From positions 314,922 through 378,921 of the forward strand of contig CBDCZP010000005.1 of the NCBI GenBank assembly GCA_965224605.1: a DNA stretch of 64,000 nucleotides. Reading direction: 5' to 3'. The notes beneath the pieces were generated by a model. That model had not been told where the DNA came from. It worked only from the letters and a program-made list of their open reading frames with translations, and did not search any database. Below, in pieces: positions 55,045-63,372 of the stretch. Each line of letters starts with the position of its first letter. Within the stretch, counting starts at the first letter, position 1. The DNA is from HyVt-477 sp965224605. GTDB taxonomy: Bacteria; Pseudomonadota; Gammaproteobacteria; Thiotrichales; Thiotrichaceae. The translations under genes and the position numbers were made by a program.

Positions 55045-55851
55045 ATGATTAAATCTACTCAATTATTACTCACCGTATTATTTGTTACTTTTGGACATAC
55101 AAGCTTTGCTGCAGACCCGATGACAGAAATGATGCAAGCAGGGAAAAATGCTATGGAACAGGCCACAGAAGAAGTGAAGTCTGCGGCAGATAGCCTTCCT
55201 TCATTTAAAATCAATCCATTAACTCAAAATGGAGAACCTACAGAACCTAGTAAAGACTTCAAATGGACTCCTTCGAATATCAAATTAGCAGACCAAGGCG
55301 ACGCAAAACTTGGAGAAGTACTTGCGAAAAAAGGGAAATGTAGCAAATGCCATGGCGATACTGGAGTCAGTGAAGATGACGACACTCCTAGCATTGCCGG
55401 GCAAATTACAGCTTATTCATTCAAGCAACTACACGATTATAAAGAGGGCTTGCGTGAGAACAAGAGCATGACCAAAAAGGTTCGTGAACTGAGCTTAAAA
55501 GACATGGCTGATATCTCAGCCTGGTATGCAACTCAAACCCCTGAAAAGATGCTGGGTGTGCCGAAGGGAGAAAAAGCACCCGTATTAGCCAATGTGGGCG
55601 ACAGCAAACGCTACTTATTAGCCTGTAACACTTGCCATAATGAAGATGCGATGAAACGAGGTTATCAAATCCCTATTTTAGAAGGTCAAAAAATAGAGTA
55701 CTTCAAAGAAACCATGATGGCATTCAAAGAAGGTGACCGTGAGAATGATCACTATAGCCTTATGCGTGCACTTGCTTCACGTTTGACTGAAGAGGAAATT
55801 GATGAACTAGCTCAATATTATTCGGCCAAGGCATCAGATGAAGATGAGTAA
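55045..55851 (+). CDS. Dihaem cytochrome c4-like protein
   Basis: This is a 268-residue exported dihaem protein (signal cleavage near SFAADP) with CSKCH at 99-103 and CNTCH at 194-198. Each is followed by a cytochrome c4 domain containing IAGQITAYSFKQLHDYKEG and EFFKETMMAFKEG-like segments. A 70-residue helical insertion before the first haem is longer than in typical c4. It follows the pentaheme gene by 27 bp and probably hands its electrons to a terminal oxidase. Confidence 0.9.
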   Translation: MIKSTQLLLTVLFVTFGHTSFAADPMTEMMQAGKNAMEQATEEVKSAADSLPSFKINPLTQNGEPTEPSKDFKWTPSNIKLADQGDAKLGEVLAKKGKCSKCHGDTGVSEDDDTPSIAGQITAYSFKQLHDYKEGLRENKSMTKKVRELSLKDMADISAWYATQTPEKMLGVPKGEKAPVLANVGDSKRYLLACNTCHNEDAMKRGYQIPILEGQKIEYFKETMMAFKEGDRENDHYSLMRALASRLTEEEIDELAQYYSAKASDEDE

Positions 55852-55861
55852 CACCTTTTAT

Positions 55862-55873
55862 TAACCTGTGTTA
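55862..55873. promoter_or_regulatory. Candidate regulator site TAAC-N4-GTTA upstream of the small protein-DsrE unit
   Basis: TAACCTGTGTTA, identical to the fccA copy and with the same GTTAGTTT context, lies 11 bp after the c4 gene stop and 119 bp before the 68-residue protein start. Confidence 0.45.
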
Positions 55874-55991
55874 GTTTCTTTGCTGGATCAGTATGATATT
55901 TTTTTGTTAACTTTCATTTGACCTCACTACAAAATAACTACGGCAAGTGATTCCTATTAGAAATAATCTCCAATCAACAGAGAAAACCGTA

Positions 55992-56198
55992 ATGAAAAAA
56001 AATACTCTCCTGAAATTATCCCCGATTATGTTATTACTTAGCCTTTTGGCTGGTTCTGCAAATGTAGCTTTTGCAGATGAAAAAGCTGCTGAGGTCGCGA
56101 CTGAAGCTGAGAAACCAGCTGATAATAAAGGTGGTGATAGCAAAGATGACAAGAAGAAGGACGGAAAGAAGGGTGACAAAGAGCCTGACTGCGAATAA
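55992..56198 (+). CDS. Small exported charged protein with a terminal cysteine
   Basis: This 68-residue protein is not one I recognise. A signal peptide occupies residues 1-24 (hydrophobic LSPIMLLLSLLAGSANVAFA, cleavage after AFA). The mature part of about 44 residues is almost only alanine, glutamate, lysine, aspartate and glycine, and ends EPDCE with the only cysteine. It is probably disordered. It is followed after 51 bp by the DsrE-like gene. A single free cysteine near the C-terminus invites a role as a sulfur carrier or lipid or thiol anchor, which is speculation. Confidence 0.65.
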   Translation: MKKNTLLKLSPIMLLLSLLAGSANVAFADEKAAEVATEAEKPADNKGGDSKDDKKKDGKKGDKEPDCE

Positions 56199-56249
56199 GC
56201 AGAATTCTACCGTTGTAATGAACATCCCTATTCCTAAGGAACAAAAACT

Positions 56250-56675
56250 ATGATTTCACGAACTTTATCTGCGTTATTTGCGCTACTTATATTTATCCCA
56301 AGCTTAACATTTGCAGCCGATCACAAGATGGTCATTCAAGTGAATACTAACGACCCTCTTGTTCATAAGATGGCGATCAACAATGCAAAGAACCTTAAAA
56401 CACAGCTAGGAAAAGATGCTGTAGATGTTGAAATAGTTGTTTTTGGTCCTGGCGTTACGTTACTCAAAGCATCGAGTTCATCAGCCGATGAAGTCAAAAA
56501 CTTAATGTCGGAACACGGTATTAAAATGAGTGTTTGTGAAGGCACTCTGAAATTTATTGCTAAAAAGAATGGCGGGCAAGAGCCTAAGATTATTGAAGGT
56601 GTTACAAGAGTGCCTACGGGTGCAATCCGCATCCTTGAGTTGCAGGAAAAAGGATACGCTTATATGCGTCCGTAA
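56250..56675 (+). CDS. Periplasmic DsrE-family protein (second copy)
   Basis: This 141-residue exported DsrE-like protein has a signal peptide ending near TFAAD. The conserved cysteine is C96 in IKMSVCEGTL, and the C-terminal VPTGAIRILELQEKGYAYMRP parallels the paralogue at 26418. The nearby fccAB and cytochrome genes suggest sulfur handling in the periplasm, but no function of the exported family is established. It ends with its own hairpin terminator. Confidence 0.85.
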   Translation: MISRTLSALFALLIFIPSLTFAADHKMVIQVNTNDPLVHKMAINNAKNLKTQLGKDAVDVEIVVFGPGVTLLKASSSSADEVKNLMSEHGIKMSVCEGTLKFIAKKNGGQEPKIIEGVTRVPTGAIRILELQEKGYAYMRP

Positions 56676-56704
56676 TCTTTCACTTTAAACCCAAACAAGA
56701 ATAG

Positions 56705-56731
56705 AGGTGCTCAAATGAGCACCTTTTTTTA
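56705..56731 (+). terminator. Rho-independent terminator after the DsrE-like gene
   Basis: The stem AGGTGCTCA (56705-56713) and TGAGCACCT (56716-56724) is followed by seven T. It ends the small-protein-DsrE unit. Confidence 0.9.
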
Positions 56732-56774
56732 TTCCTGAGATTTGTTCTGAAACACTGGTATTTTTGGTTTTTTC

Positions 56775-56786
56775 TAACCTATGTTA
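56775..56786. promoter_or_regulatory. Candidate regulator site TAAC-N4-GTTA upstream of the oxidase operon
   Basis: TAACCTATGTTA lies 80 bp before the 50-residue subunit gene and after the preceding terminator. It is followed by TACGTTAAAAC, which could be a further half site. Confidence 0.4.
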
Positions 56787-56865
56787 ATACGTTAAAACAA
56801 CAGGGATGTAATTATTAAAGGGCTGGAAGTAGCTAAATATCTGATACAAATTAAAGGAGAAAGAA

Positions 56866-57018
56866 ATGGTAGAACTTACCTCTGAGGAGCAAGCACAAGC
56901 AATTGCTGAAGCACCTAAAGGAACATGGGCAATGTTAATGGTGTATTTTGTATTTATGGTCTTAGGTTGGCTGTATATGTTTTATGGCTATTTCTTACCT
57001 CACGGCCCCGTAAATTAA
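56866..57018 (+). CDS. Small single-helix subunit of ba3-type oxidase
   Basis: This 50-residue protein starts MVELTSEEQAQAIAEAPKG and contains one hydrophobic helix (WAMLMVYFVFMVLGWLYMF) before the short tail LPHGPVN. An AAGGAGAAAG site precedes the ATG. B-type (ba3) oxidases of Thermus and relatives have a one-helix subunit IIa beside subunits I and II. Its position 32 bp before subunit II suggests the same role, though I see no strict sequence signature. Confidence 0.75.
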   Translation: MVELTSEEQAQAIAEAPKGTWAMLMVYFVFMVLGWLYMFYGYFLPHGPVN

Positions 57019-57050
57019 CCCACTAATCCAAACATATAGGAGCATATGAT

Positions 57051-57566
57051 ATGCATGTAGATGCTAAAGAAAAAAAGTGGGTTATTCTCTCATTCGCAAT
57101 GGCTTTTGTGATGATGGGCATTCTCGCTGCTTACGCAGTAAATAAAAATATTCATCCCCCCAGTAACGTAGAAACAATAAATTCAACCACATTACATTTA
57201 TCTGAAGAATTCAATGAGGATAATTTGGGCGTACACAAGGCTGAAGATGGCTCGTTGGTAGCCACAATGGTCGCCGCACGCTACGGCTTCTTCCCGCATA
57301 ACATGAAAGTTCCGGTGGGTGTTCCCATTAAAATTCGTATCGCTAGTGCAGATGTATTGCACGGTGTACATACAGCTTTCACTAACTTCAATACGATGAT
57401 CGTTCCAGGCTACATTTCTGAGGTTAACACTACGTTTCCGAAAGAAGGTAAGTTTCCTATGTTCTGTAACGAATATTGTGGGCTAGGGCATGACTACATG
57501 TGGTCTCAGTTGCTTGTAGTCTCGAACGACGAGTTTGAAGGCTCTTTAAAAGCAGGAGATGAATAA
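57051..57566 (+). CDS. ba3-type cytochrome c oxidase subunit II
   Basis: This subunit holds the CuA centre that receives electrons from cytochrome c. The 171 residues have one N-terminal membrane helix and a cupredoxin domain with the ligands His104, Cys139, Glu141, Cys143, His147 and Met150 (MFCNEYCGLGHDYM). The single helix and short length mark the B-type. Its stop overlaps the subunit I start as TAATG. Confidence 0.92.
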   Translation: MHVDAKEKKWVILSFAMAFVMMGILAAYAVNKNIHPPSNVETINSTTLHLSEEFNEDNLGVHKAEDGSLVATMVAARYGFFPHNMKVPVGVPIKIRIASADVLHGVHTAFTNFNTMIVPGYISEVNTTFPKEGKFPMFCNEYCGLGHDYMWSQLLVVSNDEFEGSLKAGDE

Positions 57567-59221
57567 TGGATGCAAATGACCACGCAAATAATTATGCAAA
57601 TGATCCTCACGCAAGCAGACTAAGTCTAGCTAATATCTGGGTTGCCTTTATTACCTTCTTTCTAGCCGCACTCATGGGGCTTTATCAAGTCGCTGAACGT
57701 AGTGGCATGTTCCCCAAGATTGAACATATTGAATTATACTATCGCTCAGTATCCAGCCATGGCGTGATTATGGGTTTTGTACTCACTACCTTCTTTATCA
57801 TGGGCTTTGGTTACTGGATTATTCACACTAATTTAAAAATGCCCATATGGGGCGGTAAACGTCTAGGTTGGTTAGGCTTTGGTATTAGCCTGCTGGGTAC
57901 TGCTGGTGCAGCAATCATGCTATTTGCTGGCGAAGCTTCGGTGATGTACACCTTCTATCCTCCATTAAAAGCCAACCCTATCTTCTATTTCGGAGCAACT
58001 TTACTAGTGGTAGGTTCATGGATTTGGGTCTTACAGATGGTCATGAGCATGAATGTCTGGAAGAAGGCAAACCCGGGTGCACCCGTGCCTTTGCCGATGT
58101 ACGCCATGACTGCCAATGCAATCCTATGGTTGATTACCAGTTTGGGTGTAGCTTCAGAGATATTATTCCAACTCATTCCATGGTCATTGGGCTGGATAGA
58201 TACGATTGATGTAGGCCTTGCTAGAACACTGTTCTCATGGACGTTACATGCCATTGTCTATTTCTGGTTGATTCCTGCTTATATCGCTTTTTATACGTTA
58301 GTGCCTAAAGCAGCAGGCGGTAAACTATTTAGTGACGAGTTCTCTCGTATCGCTATCCTCATGTTGCTGGTATTCAGTGTACCTATCGGCATGCATCACT
58401 TATATGTTGATCCATTCCATGCTGCGGGTTGGAAGTTTGTCCACATGATTGGAACCTTCATGGTGGCTATCCCAACCTTAATTACCGGCTTTACTGTTAT
58501 CGCCTCGATGGAAGTGGCAGGACGCTTACGCGGTGGTAAAGGTTTATTTGGCTGGATCATGGCACTCAATTGGAGCAATCCAATGGTACTGGCGGGTGGA
58601 TTGTCGTTACTGATGCTTACTATTGGTGGTTGGGGTGGTTTAGTGAACGCCTCCTATGCAATGGATGTAGCTGTACATAATACCCAATGGATCACCGGTC
58701 ATTTCCATCTAATATTTGCTGGAACAACCGTCATCATGTATTGGGCAATAGCCTATTACATGTGGCCTTCTGTGACAGGACGTCCACTATTCTCTAAGAA
58801 AATGGCCTTGTTACAGTTATGGTTATGGTTCATCGGTATGGTGGTGTTAACACTACCATGGCACATTCTCGGTTTGATCGGTCAGCCTCGTCGTATCGGT
58901 GTTCCACCTTATGGTGAAGAGATTACTGCACCGTGGGCTCCTTATGAGTTCTTGATGTTTATTGGCGGTGTCATTTTGTTTATTTCAGCTCTTTTACTAA
59001 TACTCAACCTAGCGCTTAGTCATATGAAAAAGAAAGCAACGGTTGCGCCGGTGATGGAATATGCAGAATCCTTACACCCTGTACTGAATTTGCCAAAACT
59101 ACTTAATGGCTTTGGTTTTTGGACAGCGGTGATTGTCGTTTACATGATCGCTAGTTATGGATACCCGATTCTTCAGTTCTTTATTATGGAAACTAACGGC
59201 ACATTCCCTTGGAGTATATAA
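57566..59221 (+). CDS. ba3-type cytochrome c oxidase subunit I
   Basis: This is the catalytic subunit of a B-type haem-copper oxidase reducing O2 to water. The 551 residues have about 13 helices. Candidate ligands are His65 for the low-spin haem, His228 and Tyr232 (LHAIVYFWLIPAY, where relatives often have GHP), the CuB pair His277-His278, and His379 and His381 (ITGHFH). B-type oxidases have high oxygen affinity, which suits microaerobic sulfide oxidation. No subunit III gene is present. Confidence 0.93.
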   Translation: MDANDHANNYANDPHASRLSLANIWVAFITFFLAALMGLYQVAERSGMFPKIEHIELYYRSVSSHGVIMGFVLTTFFIMGFGYWIIHTNLKMPIWGGKRLGWLGFGISLLGTAGAAIMLFAGEASVMYTFYPPLKANPIFYFGATLLVVGSWIWVLQMVMSMNVWKKANPGAPVPLPMYAMTANAILWLITSLGVASEILFQLIPWSLGWIDTIDVGLARTLFSWTLHAIVYFWLIPAYIAFYTLVPKAAGGKLFSDEFSRIAILMLLVFSVPIGMHHLYVDPFHAAGWKFVHMIGTFMVAIPTLITGFTVIASMEVAGRLRGGKGLFGWIMALNWSNPMVLAGGLSLLMLTIGGWGGLVNASYAMDVAVHNTQWITGHFHLIFAGTTVIMYWAIAYYMWPSVTGRPLFSKKMALLQLWLWFIGMVVLTLPWHILGLIGQPRRIGVPPYGEEITAPWAPYEFLMFIGGVILFISALLLILNLALSHMKKKATVAPVMEYAESLHPVLNLPKLLNGFGFWTAVIVVYMIASYGYPILQFFIMETNGTFPWSI

Positions 59222-59223
59222 AC

Positions 59224-60057
59224 ATGCATACAAATAAACTCAATATACACAAGCACTTTGGTCTTCTTGGTCGTTTTGGTCACCTCGGTATAGCTATATT
59301 CGCTATGGGGCTACTCGGGGCTACTAATCTTTATGCGGCTTCTTCGAATGTAGCATGGACTTCTGAGACACGAAATCTCATCAAAAATGCAAACCTTGAG
59401 AATGGCGCAAAGATAGCTAAAAAATGTGCGAAATGCCACGGTGCTGATGGCACCGATATGGATGTGCTAGAAGAAGAGGATACGCCTTATCTAGCAGGTC
59501 AAATAGCCCATGCAAACTATAAGCAAATCATCGACTATCAGGATAAAAAACGGGATGATAGGACCATGTTTAAGAAAGTTAAAAAGCTTTCCAGACAAGA
59601 TGTGGCAGATGTCTCGGCTTTTTACGCCACTCAAGCCTTACCTCTCTCAAGTGTTAAAGTTTCGAATGTCACTCCTGAAGCTACCCGAATGGCTACCAGA
59701 GGTGCTGGCGAACGTTTTATACCTCCCTGTGCAGGGTGCCATGGTCTAAAGGGTGAAGGTTCTATCGTCGATGTTCCCGCTCTTGCCGGACAAAGCCCCA
59801 GCTATTTTGTGACTACCATGATGGCCTATAAAGAAGGTGATCGAGAAAACGATATCTATAGCCGAATGCGTTTTATTGCTGAGCGACTCAGTGAAAAAGA
59901 AATTACCGAGTTAGCTGATTATTATGCTTCTATTGGTACTTATAATGAAAACGCAGGTATGACATCTGAAGAGGAAGAAGCTGATTCTGAAAGTGATGAA
60001 CCCGCTAGTCCAGATGCGCCCGATGCCCCGGAAGCACCTGCGGCACCTCAAAATTGA
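59224..60057 (+). CDS. Dihaem cytochrome c4-like protein linked to the oxidase
   Basis: This 277-residue exported protein has two haem motifs, CAKCH at 68-72 and CAGCH at 169-173, on c4 domains with YLAGQIAHANYKQIIDYQ and YFVTTMMAYKEGDRENDIYSRM. It probably feeds electrons to the CuA site. The C-terminal 40 residues are acidic and proline-rich. I start at the ATG 59224, preceded by GGAG at 59211-59214. A TTG 15 bases earlier is in frame but lies within subunit I. Confidence 0.9.
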   Translation: MHTNKLNIHKHFGLLGRFGHLGIAIFAMGLLGATNLYAASSNVAWTSETRNLIKNANLENGAKIAKKCAKCHGADGTDMDVLEEEDTPYLAGQIAHANYKQIIDYQDKKRDDRTMFKKVKKLSRQDVADVSAFYATQALPLSSVKVSNVTPEATRMATRGAGERFIPPCAGCHGLKGEGSIVDVPALAGQSPSYFVTTMMAYKEGDRENDIYSRMRFIAERLSEKEITELADYYASIGTYNENAGMTSEEEEADSESDEPASPDAPDAPEAPAAPQN

Positions 60058-60090
60058 TGTTTAACTAAAACCTCAGCTTTAGATTTATGT

Positions 60091-60116
60091 AGGGTCGATT
60101 CATTCGGCCCTTTTTT
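60091..60116 (+). terminator. Rho-independent terminator after the oxidase operon
   Basis: The stem AGGGTCGA (60091-60098) and TCGGCCCT at 60104-60111, with one G-T pair, is followed by six T. It ends the oxidase-c4 unit before the P-type ATPase. Confidence 0.8.
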
Positions 60117-60149
60117 ATGTGGAATACAATAGAGTGGAATACAGTATAA

Positions 60150-62720
60150 ATGCATGACAACTGCTTTCATTGTGGCTTACCCGTTATTGAAAAAAGACCA
60201 CCTGTTCTAGAGGTTCAAGAACAACTTCGGGCATTCTGTTGTCATGGCTGTAAAGCAGTCTGCCATGTTATCGTCAGCTCAGGTAATGTAGATTATTACA
60301 CCCACCGAGAAGGCGCCGCTCGTACTTTCAACAACAAAGAACTCCCCAAACTCCTCAATAAACTCAAACTGTATGACAATGAAGAAATTCAACGTGAGTT
60401 TATTCGTACCGGAAAAAGTGAGAAAACCGACAATGACACCACCAACTGGAAAGAAGCCTGGCTTATTCTGGAAGAAATCCGTTGCGCTGCCTGTATGTGG
60501 CTCAATGAAAGAACCTTGAGGAAACTAGAAGGGGTACTGGATGTACAAATGGACTATACCGGTCAACAGGCGCGTGTCCGCTGGGATCCGAACAATATAA
60601 AGCTCAGTGAAATCCTTACGGCTATTACGAATATCGGCTACTACGCCCACCCTTTTGACCCTAGCCAGCGTGAAGCCTTAAATCAGGAACAAAAACAACG
60701 TAGCGTACAACGTATTCTTTTTGCGCTTATCCTGGGGATGGCGGTTATGCAATCAGCTATTGGTGGCTATTTCTTTAATCAGCAAGATGCGCAGGGAAAC
60801 TATCCGTTATGGCTGCAAATTTCACGCTGGGTCAACGTGATATCAACCTTGTTGATTCTTGCCTATCCGGGACAACTATTTTTCCGCAATGCCTGGCGTG
60901 ATCTGAAAAACAAATCATTAGGGATGGATGTGCCGATTGTGATGGGCTTATCGGTAGCCTGGCTAGGTAGTTTTTATAGCGTAATAACAGGCAACGGTGA
61001 TGTCTATTTTGAATCCATCGCCATGTTCGTTATCTTCCTCCTCATCGCTCGCCATATTGAATTACGTAGCCGTATTACCGCGACTGCTCTGCTTGATAGA
61101 AGTGCAAAAATCATTCCACAATCTGCACTGCTGATTGCGGAGGATGAGACTTCCACAAAGGAAATCCCGGTTATTGAACTTCAGCAAGGCGATAAAATTA
61201 GAGTCTCCCCCGGTGAAACATTGCCCGTGGATGGTCGCTTGCTTTCCGCAATGAGCAGCTTTGATGAATCCTTATTAACGGGCGAAGCCCTGCCTGTCAT
61301 CCATGTAAAAGGAGATAAAATTCTAGGTGGTTCCATCAATGTAGAGCAGCTCATTGAAGTGGAAGTACTTTCCAGCAAAACAGATTCAACGCTTAATGAC
61401 ATCCACCAGCTCACCCAACAGAGTATTAATTACCGACCTTACTATGTCGATATTGCAGAAAAAGTGGCCGGCAAATTTGTCGCAGTGATCCTGTTCATTG
61501 CCCTTGCCACCTTTCTGTTTTGGAGTTGGCAAGACTCAACCAATGCGTTAAGTCACATGATCTCCGTATTGATTGTCACCTGCCCTTGTGCGTTAGCTTT
61601 AGCAGCTCCTGTTGCCTTGTCACTCAGTGCAGCAAGCCTGAATCAATTACATATATTGCCGGTGCGCATGTCCGCGATAGAAAAACTAAGTCAGGTTGAT
61701 ACTTTGGTTTTTGATAAAACAGGAACATTAACTGCCGGCACGCCTAAAGTAGAACATGTTTTATATTTGGGCAGCGAAGATAAAGATGCCTGCTTACGAG
61801 TAGCCGCTAGTCTGGAACAAGGCTCGCAACACCCTTTTGCAAAAGCAATTATCACAGTTGCTAAAGAGCATTTAGATGAGTTTGATAGTTTCAAACCGCT
61901 ACCAACACAGCAATTAAAACAGCTTTCTGGACAGGGAATAGAAGCTTTTCTTTATGAAAACGAAACTAGGAACAAAACCAGAAACGAGGCCAATAATGAG
62001 AATAACAAGAAGGCTGGAACACTATGGCAACTAGGCAATGATTCATTTACCCATGCAAACGCCACCTCCTTACCCGAAGCCATACAAACAAAAATCTTAG
62101 TATGGAGAGTGAAAGGATACAGCATCCTTTATCTCTCAAACGACATCGGCATTCAAGCTATTTTCTGTATTACAGACCCTCTGCGCTCAGGTATAAAAAA
62201 TTTCCTTGAACAAGCAAACAGTCTGGGTATCAAGCGACATGTAATCCTAAGTGGTGATCATCAACAAAGCGTACAAGCAATAGCCAACTCATTAGGAATC
62301 TCAGAATTTCATGGAGGTCTTAAACCTGAAGAAAAACTCCATTGGATTAAACAAGCACAATCACAAGCAGCCTTGTCAACAGAAAGCCCCCAAAAAATAA
62401 TGATGTTGGGTGATGGCATCAATGATGCTCCCACACTAGCCGCTGCCGATGTTTCACTCACCTTTGCAGATGCTACGGATTTGGCAAAAAATAACTGTGA
62501 CTTCATTCTACTGGAGAAAGGCTTTGATCAACTCGGTAATGCTTTTCAACTCATGAAACAGACCCGACAAATTATTATACAAAACCTAGGCTGGGCTGTT
62601 GCCTACAATGTTCTTGCAATACCTGCGGCGGCTATGGGCTTGATCACCCCCTGGATGGCAGCCATTGGCATGTCGCTCAGTTCCTTATTGGTAGTGATGA
62701 ATTCTTTACGGCTTAAATAA
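60150..62720 (+). CDS. Copper-transporting P1B-type ATPase (FixI/CcoI/CopA2-like)
   Basis: This 856-residue P-type ATPase exports copper, as in relatives that supply haem-copper oxidase assembly. The N-terminus has a zinc-ribbon-like CFHCGLP and CCHGCKAVC region and a heavy-metal domain motif IRCAACMWLN. The core shows the membrane CPC (TCPCALALAAP), the phosphorylation site FDKTGTLTAG and MMLGDGINDAP. FixI-type pumps usually belong to cbb3 maturation. Here the adjacent oxidase is of ba3 type, so I infer it loads that enzyme. A ccoS gene, which often follows, is not seen. Confidence 0.93.
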   Translation: MHDNCFHCGLPVIEKRPPVLEVQEQLRAFCCHGCKAVCHVIVSSGNVDYYTHREGAARTFNNKELPKLLNKLKLYDNEEIQREFIRTGKSEKTDNDTTNWKEAWLILEEIRCAACMWLNERTLRKLEGVLDVQMDYTGQQARVRWDPNNIKLSEILTAITNIGYYAHPFDPSQREALNQEQKQRSVQRILFALILGMAVMQSAIGGYFFNQQDAQGNYPLWLQISRWVNVISTLLILAYPGQLFFRNAWRDLKNKSLGMDVPIVMGLSVAWLGSFYSVITGNGDVYFESIAMFVIFLLIARHIELRSRITATALLDRSAKIIPQSALLIAEDETSTKEIPVIELQQGDKIRVSPGETLPVDGRLLSAMSSFDESLLTGEALPVIHVKGDKILGGSINVEQLIEVEVLSSKTDSTLNDIHQLTQQSINYRPYYVDIAEKVAGKFVAVILFIALATFLFWSWQDSTNALSHMISVLIVTCPCALALAAPVALSLSAASLNQLHILPVRMSAIEKLSQVDTLVFDKTGTLTAGTPKVEHVLYLGSEDKDACLRVAASLEQGSQHPFAKAIITVAKEHLDEFDSFKPLPTQQLKQLSGQGIEAFLYENETRNKTRNEANNENNKKAGTLWQLGNDSFTHANATSLPEAIQTKILVWRVKGYSILYLSNDIGIQAIFCITDPLRSGIKNFLEQANSLGIKRHVILSGDHQQSVQAIANSLGISEFHGGLKPEEKLHWIKQAQSQAALSTESPQKIMMLGDGINDAPTLAAADVSLTFADATDLAKNNCDFILLEKGFDQLGNAFQLMKQTRQIIIQNLGWAVAYNVLAIPAAAMGLITPWMAAIGMSLSSLLVVMNSLRLK

Positions 62721-63083
62721 TACAACCTATTGTTGGAATTCTTACTAGCACCATATTTAAACCTACCGAGAAGTATAAGTATAAGTATAAAGATGTCAGT
62801 GTAATAGAACACATGCGATGAGAAAAATAGGACTCTTTCTTCTGTTATAACATAATTTGAAGTGGTTAATTTAGGTGTTTCCCCGACTTCTTCTGCGCTA
62901 AAATAGGACGTTATGCTAGTAATTATTTTTGCATACCTAAAATTCTGTGCATCAGGCTTTGGTTATAGTAATCCGCACTAACAGACAAAAACAATGCAAC
63001 TGCTAGAAGAGAGAGACACAGCTTATGAATTATATTCATCTTTATGTCTATTTTCATTTTTACATGTAGCTGACTAACTCAAC
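62721..63083. other. Intergenic stretch after the ATPase gene, no supported gene
   Basis: This 363-bp stretch contains a short hexamer run AAGTAT repeated three times at 62771-62788 and a minus-strand frame (62923-63057) that could encode a 44-residue protein with a hydrophobic start. The latter lacks a good ribosome site and I do not call it. No terminator is obvious. Confidence 0.3.
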
Positions 63084-63372
63084 TTAATTAAAATGTTTTG
63101 GAGCATCCATACTTTTATGTAGGATACGTATTATCAGAATGTCTTGGCTCTTCTGCTTATAAAATATTAAATATGAACGGTGCTCAAAGCACAAGTAATC
63201 TTGGCGGAATATGCTCAACCTCTGTTCCTAAATTAGGGTTCTCATCTAGTGTTTCAAAGCATTTTTCTAGTGACTTATGGTAATTAATCATAACATTAGC
63301 ACCGAAGTTGACAATGGAATAATCAAGAATAGAGTCTAGATCGGCACTAGCTTTATTTGAAAGACTATACAT
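63084..63372 (-). pseudogene. parE: ParE-family toxin with a frameshift
   Basis: ParE toxins poison DNA gyrase or, in RelE relatives, cleave mRNA. The frame from the ATG at 63372 gives MYSLSNKASADLDSIL...NLGTEVEHIPPR and then stops near 63184. The missing half is in another frame: EHRSYLIFYKQKSQDILIIRILHKSMD, ending at the TAA at 63084. The full stretch is 289 bp, which is 96 codons plus one base, so one extra base explains the break. The ATG overlaps the parD stop by eight bases as usual. Either the toxin is inactivated or the base is an assembly error. Confidence 0.82.

Noticed and set aside
62923..63057. 44-residue minus-strand ORF with a hydrophobic segment
   Set aside because: It has a weak ribosome site, no recognisable family and sits in AT-rich sequence, so it may be chance.
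63098..63283. Plus-strand ORF of 61 residues
   Set aside because: It lies opposite the second half of the frameshifted parE, whose residues match the toxin family.
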